The position numbers and the translations under genes are program-made. Below, piece by piece: positions 24,401 through 36,400 of a DNA stretch of 64,000 nucleotides (the first letter of the stretch is position 1; the number at the start of each line of letters is the position of its first letter). The notes under the pieces were generated by a model. The model was given only the letters and a program-made list of their open reading frames with translations. It had not been told where the DNA came from and did not search any database. Source of the DNA: Rhinopomastus cyanomelas (taxonomy: Eukaryota > Chordata > Aves > Bucerotiformes > Rhinopomastidae); assembly GCA_013400115.1 (NCBI GenBank), contig VXBP01004389.1, forward strand, positions 186,001 through 250,000, given 5' to 3'.

Positions 24401-27400
24401 CTTCAGTGTAAACTTTGTGTGCTGGTGTGTTGCATGAGAAGTCCTCTTGCTGCACAGCTGAGCAGCCTTTACTGCTCCAGGAAAGCTGTTAAGTAGTTGG
24501 TGATGGATGTTAAAATACAAAGAGAAGCAAGAAGAGGAAACCAACCGTAAACAACCAAAACTAAACTAAAAAACCCTGTAAAACCAAACAGAAACAATCT
24601 GAAAGGAGGAACTAGAGGGACCAGAGTCAACACTGACCCTAGTCTTCTGCTTCTGTGAAGTGTTTGTGGAGGAGGGTGGGGTGCTGGTTGCTGAGCTGGT
24701 CCTGGTGATGGAGAGGTTAGTTCAGGCTGTACAAACAAAACGGGGCAGATGCTCTTTATAGGAGTAGATGGCACTTTGTGCTCTGTTTAGATGCTTACAT
24801 TTTCTCTCAAAAATGTATGTTTAGTCTGACATTTCTCTTGTTTACCGTCATCGCAGAAGACTCTTTTCTTTTTTAGGAAAATTTCATAACTGTCCTTTCT
24901 GCTGTTACAGAAGTTTATCTGATGCTTTGAGGTTAGAAGCATTTGAAAACAAGACTTTTTTTCCCCAAGACGTGATTCGAATACTTTGAGACTTGGGTAA
25001 CTCCATGATTTAAAACATCAGAACCGATGCAGAAATTATCTTTAATCAGCAATGAGTGTTTGGGAAGCCTGAGCTTTGGAACAGGGACAGATTTTTGAAC
25101 ATACCGAGCTACGTAACTACATTAAGGAACTTTATTAGTTCCAGAAACATTCCCACTGAGGGGTGGAGCTCTTGGTTGCTTGGAGTATCGCTTCCTGTAC
25201 AAAGTTGTGCAAGAGCATGTTGTGGGGTACATGTAGATAACACGGAAGTATGAAAGAGAAAGAGGGAAGATAGAAATTAAATGAGGACATGATTTATATC
25301 TAAATATGTCCTGAGATCCGTTGACAGTGAAAACCTGTAATGCACTGCAACAGAGAGACAGTGCTTGTTAGCTCAGCAGCTGAAGGAAGAGAACCGCCTG
25401 AAAGTCACGTTTGGAATCCGATCACAGTTTGAACCCTAAACTGATAATGTTTGATGTTCCACAGTCTTTTCATTATGTATGATACACTTCCTAGTTCCTC
25501 GTGGTTGTTTTGGAAAGCTCAAAACACCATCCCCTATCCAAGGTAGCACTGGCTTCTGTATAAACTAGGCAACATTTGTATTGGTAGATTCCTCTGCTGC
25601 TTCCAGATGGAGACGTCCTTGGTTCAGCTTTGTGCCGTTTGCACGGTGGGAATCATCTGTCTGATCTCTCCCATTGAAATGAGAGGTTGCAGGGGGGCTG
25701 CTGTGCACAGGTGGCAAGAGACAGATGTCACAGGGAGTGAACTAGACACACTCTTCTGTAGCAGAGGAGAAAGCAGAGGTTTTCTTTCTAACAACAGAAA
25801 AGGTGTGACTGTTTAGCTACAACTGAACAGTCATTCTTAGGTGCTAATTTCCAAGTGACTTACTAAAACAGAGTACTTCCCTCAAAGAGGGAGAAGATCT
25901 TGTGAACCAAGTTCAGGCTGATGATGTAAAGGTACAGCGTGGCCTTTCTTTTCTCTCCTCCTTCTCGCTGCCAGTCCCCGGACGTGCTCACCCCGGTTGG
26001 TTCTCTGAGGTAGCATATTTTTAATAGCTTCCAAGACAAAATTTACACCTGCAGAGTAACGTCATTTTGAGCCAGGTTTGCTTCTAGTCCTCTTCAGCCT
26101 TCCCACGCTCAGCTGCTCTCAGGAAATGGAAGTGAAGCCAGGCAAGTCAGAGCTGATCAAAATACTGGAGAGAGCTCAGATGTCTTAAGTGATGCCAGCA
26201 AAATGGAAAATAATGTTACTGCCACAACATTCCTGAATAACAAGCACAACAAGAGTTAAAAGACTTAATATAAGCTGATGTGGAGATTTGATATCTCTAG
26301 TGCAGGAAACCTGCTCTGGTAGCAGTATCAGTGATATCTGTGTAAATATTAGTTTTTTATGCCAAGAAAGATGCAATAAAAGAATCAAGTTTAGCAGTGT
26401 TCCCTGGGGCTTGGATTAGGTGATCTAGCACCTCCTTTCCCTCTGGATGTCTTGCTTGTGAATGCTTTTCTTTGAATTCAGGGCTTATATTTAGCAGAAC
26501 AGATTGTGGATCAAACTGGAAACACAGACGTCAGAAAATTCAGGATTTGGTGGCACCTGAACATGTTTTAGTAATGTAGGCCTCCTCAGGGCTTGGGAAT
26601 GATGCCCTGGGGTAGCAGGAAAGGAAGCTGAGGCAAAACAGCGTTGACATTTGATGACTGTTCAGCATTTGCTTTCAAATCAATGCATTGTTGCTTCTGT
26701 TTGAGCAGGTGTTGCATCACCCTTTTTGGCTTTGAAGATGTTCTTACCAAAATTCAGCAGACCATGCCAGGCTGTGCACGGTGCTGCAGCGTGTGACATG
26801 AGCTGATGTGAAAAGCTGTGACAAGAACACGCTAGACCTGCTGGGCTCTTGCCAGAGGTTTACTTACCCACCTCTGCCTCGTGCCACTTCTCTCCCATTG
26901 AAAACCTGAAAAATGGCAGTTCTGACCATCACATTTATTGTTCATTCACTGGCTTATTCTTTAGGTTCTAATGTCAATGGGCTGGAAGAGCCCAGCCTCG
27001 CGAAGCGGCTGCGTGGCACACCTGAGCGGATTGAGCTGGAGAACTACCGGCTGTCGCTGCAGCGGGAGGAGGAATTGGAGGAGGTTCCTGAGGAGACACT
27101 AGCAGAACATAACCTGAGCAGCGTGTTGGACAAGGGAACAGAAGAGGATGTGCCCAGCAGGTTAGCACACTTTGTTGGATGGCTATAACAATGCCTTTGG
27201 ACAGACTTTTGTCTGCCCTTTGCGTTATTTAAAGCCTTTCATTTACCACATTGCCTTTTCTAAAGAGGGTGAAAATGTTCTGCATACCTGCACGTGGGCA
27301 GTTTACCTTGTAGTTTCTGTTCCTCTACGTAGCTGAGTACCATTCCTGTTGTACAATATTGTACCTTCCTGTTGTACAATAAAACAACAACATTAATCCC

Positions 27401-30400
27401 TAAGCTGGAGGGGATTTTAAAAACTTTAAGTCGTCTCAAGCACACATCAGTCTTTCATGAAGACAAGAGGTGGATGCAAATGGAAGTTCCAAAGTTAACA
27501 TCTTCTCTGTATGTTTTGCACTGCATTTCAAAACCACGTTTGGTTTGAAGGTTCAGGCTTCACACACGTGTGGTCCTGGCTCAACGCTGATGCAACGCCT
27601 GAGAGGTGTTAACTTGAGGCAACTTGTATCTTAACAAATTTCTGTTTATCTGAGCACTGAGCTCCCCATGTTCCTCCTTCATAGAATCAACCATTCACAA
27701 GCAATTTTCTCCTTAATCCAGATGAATTTGGCTCTTTTGCACTGGTTTATCCCAAGTGGTGTGGTATGGAGAAAGTCAGTTCCTTCTAGTGTATTCAGCT
27801 GTCATGAAGTGTAACAGCTCATGCTGCACAAATACTAGGTTTTTGCTTCACAGGCTCTTTTCCACTGTTTCATCTTCTTCAGAAGGCCACGTGTGATGCT
27901 GTCACTGAAATGCTTATGAAATACTAAAAGTCAAAAATTGTGTTAAGGTTTGTGTCATGTGGTTTGGGTTTGTCTGTAGGGAAAGAACTTGTCCGTGATC
28001 CAGGACTGATCTTAAGAAAAACTAACTAGTGGTTCCTTCATCGTTTGTTCTAAACCCTTGCAGTAGTTCAGAATCTGAGATGGAGGAAGAAGATGAAGAG
28101 GAAGACGATGAACTGCTGCTGCCTCAGCAACCTCCTTCAGACTTGGGTGGCGTGCCATGGAAGGAGGCTGTGCGAATCCATGCCCTCCTGAAGGGAAAGA
28201 GTGAAGAAGAGATTGAGGCTGAGGAAAATCATGACGTTGAGGACAAAGATGATGATGATGATGATGAAGAAGAGGAAGATGAAGAAGATGATGAGGAGTC
28301 AAGTGAAGGTGAGACAGATAGATCGATTTGTCCTTTCTTTCTGCTAGCCAGCAGGGAAAACAGAGTTGAGTGTTTGCCGAATGACAAAGATTTGATTTGG
28401 AAAACCTTTCTTCTTCTTTCAGTTTTGCATCACTTTAATTTTGAGGGAGTTACTGTCAAATAAAGCTTTAGGTGGGTCATTCTGAATACAGAAGGCTTTT
28501 GCCCATAGAGCAGTTACAGGACCGGGACCAACACGATGTGTTCTCCGTGCACCGTGCCAGCACATGCAGTTCACGGGTCCGTGACGCTGCTTTGCTGTTG
28601 TGCTTCATTATTAGTGGCAATTGGATCTGAAAGTGCCCTTTGTTCTTTGGCAGCAAGAGTTGCAAGCGTTGTGGAGGCATGATTGTCAGAAGCTGCTGCT
28701 TAGCCTCCTTTGGTTACAAGACGCCTTAAGAAATCAAGGTGTTTCCCATTTGAGTGCTGAGGGGCTTCTGTGGAAAATCTCAGGGGCAGGCTCCTTTCTT
28801 TCCCTGTGTTTGTCTCAGTCATCAAAACGCAGTGTTTGTGCTAACAATAGACGTGCTTACAGTGCTGCACCGCCGTGCCCCGTGCCAGACTTCGTGCTGA
28901 TTTTTGTCTTTGCACTCTATGTCCTTCTTGTGAAGGCTGTCGGGCTCCAAGGAGCTCCTTCGTAAAGGTCTCTCGCTACCTAGTTCAAGCAAAAGTTCAG
29001 TGCTCTGAGTGTTAGCAGCACTGCTGATGAGTTTAGCAGACTGCTGGCTGCTTTTTCAGCGTGGGAGCTTTGTCTGCGTAAGTCAAGACTGCTGGTGAGG
29101 TGTGTGTCGTGCGCTGTGTCTGCCGAACCGCGGTGTTCGTGAGCAGGCCGCGTTTCATCGAAGCAGGTTTTCTGCCAGGTGCTGCGGGCAGGTACTAGAC
29201 TTGCAGCCAGCCTGTCTCTCTGATCCTGTCCTTTCTCTCTTTCTCCCCGTCGCTTGTGCGCGTTCCCCTGCGGCTGGTGTTCCGTGTGGCTGTGTGGCTG
29301 CCCTGCTGTAGAGGGCGAGTACTGCCCTTGGGACAAAGAGCTGCAGCAAGGCCACTGGCTTCAATGGCTCTCAGCTGAAGAGGACACGGGTACATTGAAA
29401 GGTACCCGCATACGATTCCATTTCCCCTCAAGAGGGGGGAATGTCTTCAAGAGCAGGTCCCACATGAGAAATGTCTGTGTTTCATTTTAGTCACTTTACC
29501 AGCTCCTTAAAAAGTGATTTGGTAGCTGTGATTATCGTTTTATCTCCTGGTCCAAGTGTCAGATCTGACACTCCTGGTCCGCTAGGACTGAGAACGTGGG
29601 GCTCTGGGTTTAGGAAAACAATAAACCTGTCCAGTGTCCTAGGATACCTGTAAAGCCTGGACAGCTTTCTGCTGCAATGTGACTGAACACTGGCCCACAC
29701 GTATTTAGGAGTTTGAGATCTGTGGCACACACAGACTGAACTGCACCTGTGCCACGTGTCAGGCACGTGGGACTCAGCAGAAGCACTGCCTTTAGAATGC
29801 TGTGTCAGCAAGCTTGCATTTGCTGGTGTTTTCTTTTGTGAGTGTGTGTCTGTGGGAAGAATTTGTAAGGAAAGCTAATCAGACTGTGGTGATCCCTCAA
29901 GATGTTTGGTCATATAATGAACATGAAATTAATATGACATCCCACTGTACCTAGTTGCATTTTCATGTTGCATTCTCTTGCAATTCTGATTATACTTTTA
30001 AAGCCTGTTAATCCCTTATTCCCTCAATACGATCCATTAGACCCCGAACAGGTAAGATAAAAATCCAGATGCCTTCCTGCAGGTGAGAAGAGGGTAGATG
30101 CAGTTGTTGAACTGCACATTTGGCAGCTTACTGCTGTAACAGCTGCAGCTTGGCTTCTGGTTGATTTTCTTTTTAACAAAGAAAAGCTTCCAACTTTTTT
30201 CTGTTAAGAAGAGGTGGTTTTTTTTTCCAAATCAGCTTTCCTGAGAGTAAGTTGACAAGCATTAGTAAGATGCCTAAAGACCATCACTGAAGAAGTTCAC
30301 CCTCACTGCAGTTGCTAGTGTTATGCAGACCTGGCTCTGAAGGAGTTGGTGGTGGGTGGCGTCTCATTCCATTGAAATTAAACACTGAGACTACTTGCTG

Positions 30401-33400
30401 CTGGTCAAGTGCTGGTAGGTGCTACACTGGAATTAAGAAGAACAGATACCTTTTCAAATACAAGTGCAATTCAAGTCTAATTTCCTGAGAAAGCTTAGCA
30501 GAGACTCTTGAGGGAAGTCTACACCCAGTACAGCTTGAAATTCTCCAGATTTAGACCCCAAAGAAACATTGGGTTTGCCTGTTGGCCAAGCAGCGGTCCC
30601 TAGGGAATGGCTGTGCTGCTGTTTATTTACTGGAAGAGGTGAGAAGGACCCGTGTCCTAATCAGGAAAGGCTCATGCCTCTGTTTAACAGAGACTTGTGG
30701 AGTAATGTAACTTGTGGTTATGCCGGTCTAAATCTCAGATAAATCCATATGAAAACACGCAGATCGTGTGGGACCTGCTCTTTCCAGCCCTTGCTGAGTG
30801 ACTACGTACTTCTCAGCCATTGCTGGCAGACCTAAACCTTTTAACAAGAAGCTGTGCGGCGATGCAAATGCTAACTCCGCTCACCTGGGCGCCTGCATGC
30901 AAGAGCTTTAGTGCGGGGTGAGAAAAGCCCACCTTCCTGTTCCTGCTGGATGTTCAGGAGCTCTGCTGGACCGTGTGGTTGTGCTAACTGATACGAAAGC
31001 TCTGAGGTGGTGACAGAGACATCAAGCTGCTAATACTTGACTAAACGGTGCATTTGAGTTTGGGTGACTGAGGCCTTGTCCCCTTGAATAACCAACTGGT
31101 GCTTCTGCCCTTCCTGCACTTCATGTTGCCTATTTCTTCTGCAGTTTTAATGCCAAATCTCCCACATAGTGATTCCTGAAACAGAAGTCCCAAATACTTT
31201 GTCATGTCTGAGGAAAACGTGGCCAGGAGAGAGGAACTTTGTTCAAACAAGACAGCAAGAAATAATCAGTACAACTTCCAAACAATGCTAATGTGTCTTG
31301 TTTCCTTCAAACACTGGTGCACCATGTGAATATGTGACTGCTGTCGAGGTTCTAAACTGATAAAACAGGGATTTGCCCTGCTCAGTGGTAGTCCATCTTC
31401 CTGCTTTGTAAAGTAAGTGGGCATTTTCCTTTCAGGATGAGTCATTTAATTTTTAAGACCATTCCTGGCTCGCACAGAAGGATTAAATAAACTCTGAGCT
31501 ATAGTCTCATGGCAGATAGCAATATAGACTGGGTCTGTGAGTATAATACTCAACTACCCTCTCAACCCCAAGATAGATGTCCTCAAGGTGGGTATTCTGG
31601 AGCATTTGAACTGCTTTAAGTGCCCCTTGTTCCCTCTGACACTGTAAGCAGCTGAGCTTTGTGTAAACAGGTAATTGAGGAGTAATGCAGTTTCTTTTAA
31701 ATAAGTGATTGTGGGACAGGACCCACAACACCTAACATCATCAGGAATAGGCTGAGGGAGCTGGGAATTTTCTGCTAGGTTGGTATTTACATGCAGCTTC
31801 CTGTTGGACACCCAGAAAACATCTTCATTTCAGCAAAGCTGCTTGCAGGAGAGATAATCTACAGGTGTGTTTTCAGTAGCAGCTCTTTGGAATGGCAGTA
31901 CGTGGCTTTGATGGGAAGTGTGAGAGGACTGCTGTACTGGTGTATGCATGCACACACAATGCTGAGCTTGAAAACTGATCTTAGCAAGTAATGTTTTCTT
32001 CTTTTCTTCTTTCCTCTGCTGTGTCATTTACCTTTCCTGTTGTCCCATCTTGTCCTCCCTGTCCTTCACACACCCTGCCCACGACTTTGTATGCCATGCC
32101 CTCCTCCTGCTAGCTGGAAACCTTAGGCTGCAGCAGATTGTAAATCCCGTTGATCCTCTGGAGATCCTGGCAGATGTGCACTGGACACACATCCGTGAAA
32201 AAGAGGAGGAGGAAAAAAAGGTCCCATCTTCCAAGTCCTCCACCTCTAGAGGTAATCCCCGCCGAGCCCCACACCGTCAGTTCCTGGATCGTGGTTGCAG
32301 CTGTTTCGCTCTGTTGCTTCTGCGCCCTTCAGGAGCAGTGCACTTCCACAGGGGCTGTAGCAATCAAAGTGAAATACTTCCAAATTGCACTAAAATGACA
32401 CTTGGGTGAACAGTTTCCTTTTCAGGTCAGTGTCTGCTTGAAGTGGCTGCCTTCTCAGCTCTGCGGCGGGCCAGGTTGTTTGCCTGCTGGGACTCCGTAG
32501 CGTTTTTCCTCACTACACGCACAATTTGGTAGTGTTGTCAGTCAGCCCTTGGTAACTGACTTCAAGGATGGTGATAGAAGCTGTCACATGCTTTTGGTGG
32601 CAGCGAGGTCTGTCTGCTGCTTCGGGAGAAGCTAAAGGGCTACGCTGAGTAGCTGCTACAGCTAAGACTGAACAGGATCCTCTACCTGTTGAGTGTATTT
32701 GCTGCTGCTGCTTTCCAAAGCGTGCCGTTAGTAAGCAATGATGAGCTTCAAAAGGGCTTGTAAATCTGATCAGTGGTGGGTTTGACTTAAATCTGACTGT
32801 TATCTAGTTTAACAGCGACGTGTACCTTTGTGGGGTGCCAGTTACATAAAGGCAAACTTGAGTGGGGGAGAATGACAGTGGTCTAGCTCTCTTGTAGGCA
32901 TCCTCCAGCAGACCCACTGACCTTATTCTAGCATGTCTTGAGGTCTGTGATACTTTACCTGTGCAGAAGCCTAGGCTTAATAAAAATTACCCACGTAGTT
33001 GATGAGTGGTGGTCTCCTCTCAGTGCCTGTAACCTTGGAGGGTCTGTATCACTAGAGCTTCCATTTTTGTATTTCCATTTGGTTTTTATAATTACTGCTT
33101 TACCACAGTGTACTGGTACAGCTGTTGGCATAAGGTGATTGCTCCAAAATTAACTCGTGGTCTTTCCAGCGTCCCTGGGGAAGGCAGGCAGTGCTTTCCT
33201 TTTCTTCTGCTACAACTGGGGCAAATTAGGACAATCCTGATCAGTAGATGAGCTGCTTCCATCCTTTGTCACACAGTACTGGTGTGTGTAGGCGTGTCAG
33301 CTGTTTTGGTTTTTAAAGGGCTGTCACCAGGAACTTTAGACAGATTTGTTCCTGGCTAAGTTGTGTTCTGTGACAGGAGGTGTCTGGGGAGTCCCTCGGT

Positions 33401-36400
33401 AGCAGCAGCGATAGACTTTGATGTGAGAACTGGAGACAGCACCATGGTAAATATTCTGCTTCAGGTGCTCTTCTTCGTCTGCTGGCAGTCGCACTCAAGC
33501 AGCGCAGGTCCTGGGACATCTATTCCAGCTGCCCCTCTCTTGTTGTTCAGCTCTTTCATCTCTTAGATTCCCTCCTCTGCAGAAACTGAAGCAGCACCTG
33601 CTGGTCAGATGCAGTGTCTTTCTCACTGCTCCGTCTGTGTTTTCTCTAACATTACAGATCCTAAAGGAAGATTAGGCCCGTGGCGTTTGTACGTGGTCTG
33701 CATTGAAATCCCAAGCTGGAACCAGTTTAACATCTCATTGGTTTGATTCCTGTATTTGCTGCTGAGTTTTTTCCCGTTGTCACTCTTCTGTTGTAGACAC
33801 TCGCTGATGATCTGATTTTGATTTCTTACAATGTATTGTTTTTTAAATTCAGCATCCGACCTTCCCTCCGTACGCCACGAGGCGGTACAGGCGTGGCTGG
33901 AGACAGTCCCTGGAGGTAGTTTGGTGATGTTCTATGTATTCCACTGCACAATAACCCTGCCCGTCTCTTCTCCATGCCTTCAGCAGCTGAAGCTGGTACC
34001 TTAACCTTACGGCCCTGTCGCTGCTGCATGACTGGACGCAGAGGGAGGGAGGAAGGGGCATGCATGCCTTGCTCAGACAGTCCATTTCTGCATGAACCTG
34101 ACAGTTGCTGAAGATCTTCTGGAGACAGGCCAAGCAGAGAGGTTGTCGTTGACGTAATAAAGCAGAAAGAGGACTCTAGTAGAGTGCTTCAACTTGCTTT
34201 GTAAACTGAAGACTGGACCGCTAGGACTGAGAACGTGGGGCTTTCCTGCAGTGGAAAGATTCAGTGACAGGCTGCTTAATGCAATTTCAGTTCTCTGCAG
34301 CAACTGCAAACTGCAGCTCTCTGATGAAGACCCCAAGAAAGAAGAGGGTGAAGTTGTCTTTAGCAATAGTCATGGCTGCTGTGTCTCTTTTGACTCGGGG
34401 TCCGTGTTATTCAGGGAGGTGTCAGGAGAGGTGAAGGATGGGAAAGTTTGCTCTTTTGATGCAGTCCTCTAAGCTCCATTAGGAAGTTGATGAACATGAT
34501 TCTGAGATGAGAGTAGGGGAGTAAATTTGCATAAAGCAGTGAAAGTATCTAGGTCCAGTGGAAGAGGAGTAGTTTTCGTTTGGGTGGTGATCTACAGCTG
34601 AGTTGCTTTGGCATATCAGAGCAGAAAGCTTGCCCACAAAACTTTGCTTCTGCTGCTGCTTTGGCAGGGCAGCAGTGTGGACAGGATGTCTGCACACGAT
34701 GCAGTCTGCTCACAGCTTCTAGCTGATACAACCTAAGTGCTGATCCCAGTTTCTGGCTGCCATAGTGTGTAGTTTCCAAGTTACTGTGTGACAGCTTTTG
34801 GCCTCTTGCTCCTAACCCTAACTCAATATACGTATATGCGCAGTATATATGTATAATATAACCAGCCACCTGCAAGCTCTCCGTGTCCCTCAACACGGGA
34901 TCCACCCCTGCACCAGGTTACTGCTTACCCGTGCATCTGCAGCCTTATGATGAGTTTTGTGTGATCCTGTGACTTTTGAAAGAATTTATTTTCTTCTCTC
35001 TCCTCGATGCTCCCGGTGTGTGTCACGTCAGTTTGTAGTTTCTGGATCTGAACACACACCTATACGTGGTGGTATCAGATGCTTCTAACATCAGAGTTAC
35101 ACCTTTTCAAGGTTTTAATATGATTAATTAACATTTGCTACTCTCATAAAGGCATTCCATCACATCATTAATTTCTACGTAACATAAGCTTCTGCACACT
35201 TAGGCGTTAATCAGACCGGAACACAGTTAGGTTTTGGCCAGCAGGTTTGTAAGTGCCCCTGTGGGCCACTCTCACCTGGTTCAGTCTCCTGCACCCAACG
35301 TGTGTCAGATTCTGGAGTTTATAAACCTTCCACATAAGGTTATAAAACCTGTGTTAGAGACAGAGGAGAAGCTGCAAGACTCAACTCTAGCAAGGGTCGA
35401 GTTGTTGTAAAGATTATCTTCGTTAACAATGCCAGTGTAGAAGTGGTTCTAAAAGCCACGTTGTCATTCCTAAAGAAAAAGGATCAGCCCTGCTCCCTGG
35501 CTTAGGGGAGAGGTGGCCCAGCACGGTTCCCTTCCATGTGGCTAAACGTTTTTGCCATCCAGAATCAGGAGCTACATCTGGACGGCCAGTAGGAAGCAGC
35601 TTCCAGCTCTGCCGTAGGAACCGACTGCTAGGAGTCGTCCCAGGAGCCCTCTTCAAGATGGCAGCGTGACGCCGTGCGCGTTCAGGTCTAGACACGTGGA
35701 GCACTTCATTTACTTGCACAAGCACTATCAAGGAGGTTATAAATACAACTGTTATAATCTCTATGGGGTCACATCCTCTGTGTACCATTAGCAGAAGCTG
35801 TGCATGACAGTACAAGCTGATTGTGCACGCATTTGCAGTAGGATGTACAACAGAGCGAAACGTTTGCCTGTTGTTGAACGTGAACTGATGCGAACGCTGC
35901 ACAGGTCTGGAAAGGTAATTGACTCACTCAACTGTGGGGAAAGAAAACCTCTGGAAGTGGTTGTACTTTTTAGTACTTGGGCATGAAAAAGCTTATCAGA
36001 AACAAATCACCTGTAGTACTAGAGATGCGACAAGGTGACACAAGGTTTAGATTTTTCAGATACCACAGGTTTTTGGTCTTGTCTCTCCACCTGTAATTAA
36101 ACCCTGTCACAACTAGAAAAGTCGAATGCCCTTTTCAGGGCTCTACATTAAAAGATTCTGTTCTTTATTTTGACCCACAAGTCACATTAGGATCTGTAAC
36201 AGAAAAAGAGTTGTTAATAAGTATTTTTGTTTACTTAAAAATATCTCCATCAATTTGTGTCCTAGCAACTTGCACACCACATCAGGTGTCTTAGTCCCTT
36301 TACCAAAGACTGCTGTAGCTGCACAGAGTTAAGCAGTGTCCAAATGGAATAATGATCAGTCCCAGAACTAGACTCTTGTCTGCGACTCGCACCTTCGGAA

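Larger units (their letters stand above)
17352..26964 (+). other. MICAL3 intron (9.9 kb in total from 17107)
   Basis: A phase-1 intron. It contains an AATAAA at 18189, the 42-bp minisatellite and a sense CR1 fragment. The stretches 18200-20960 and 22630-26950 hold nothing recognisable; a well-formed but frame-incompatible pseudo-exon sits at 23345-23377. Confidence 0.8.

Noticed and set aside
33378..33445. Exon-like segment ending in ccatg/gtaaat
   Set aside because: In the required phase 1 it meets TAG after eight codons.
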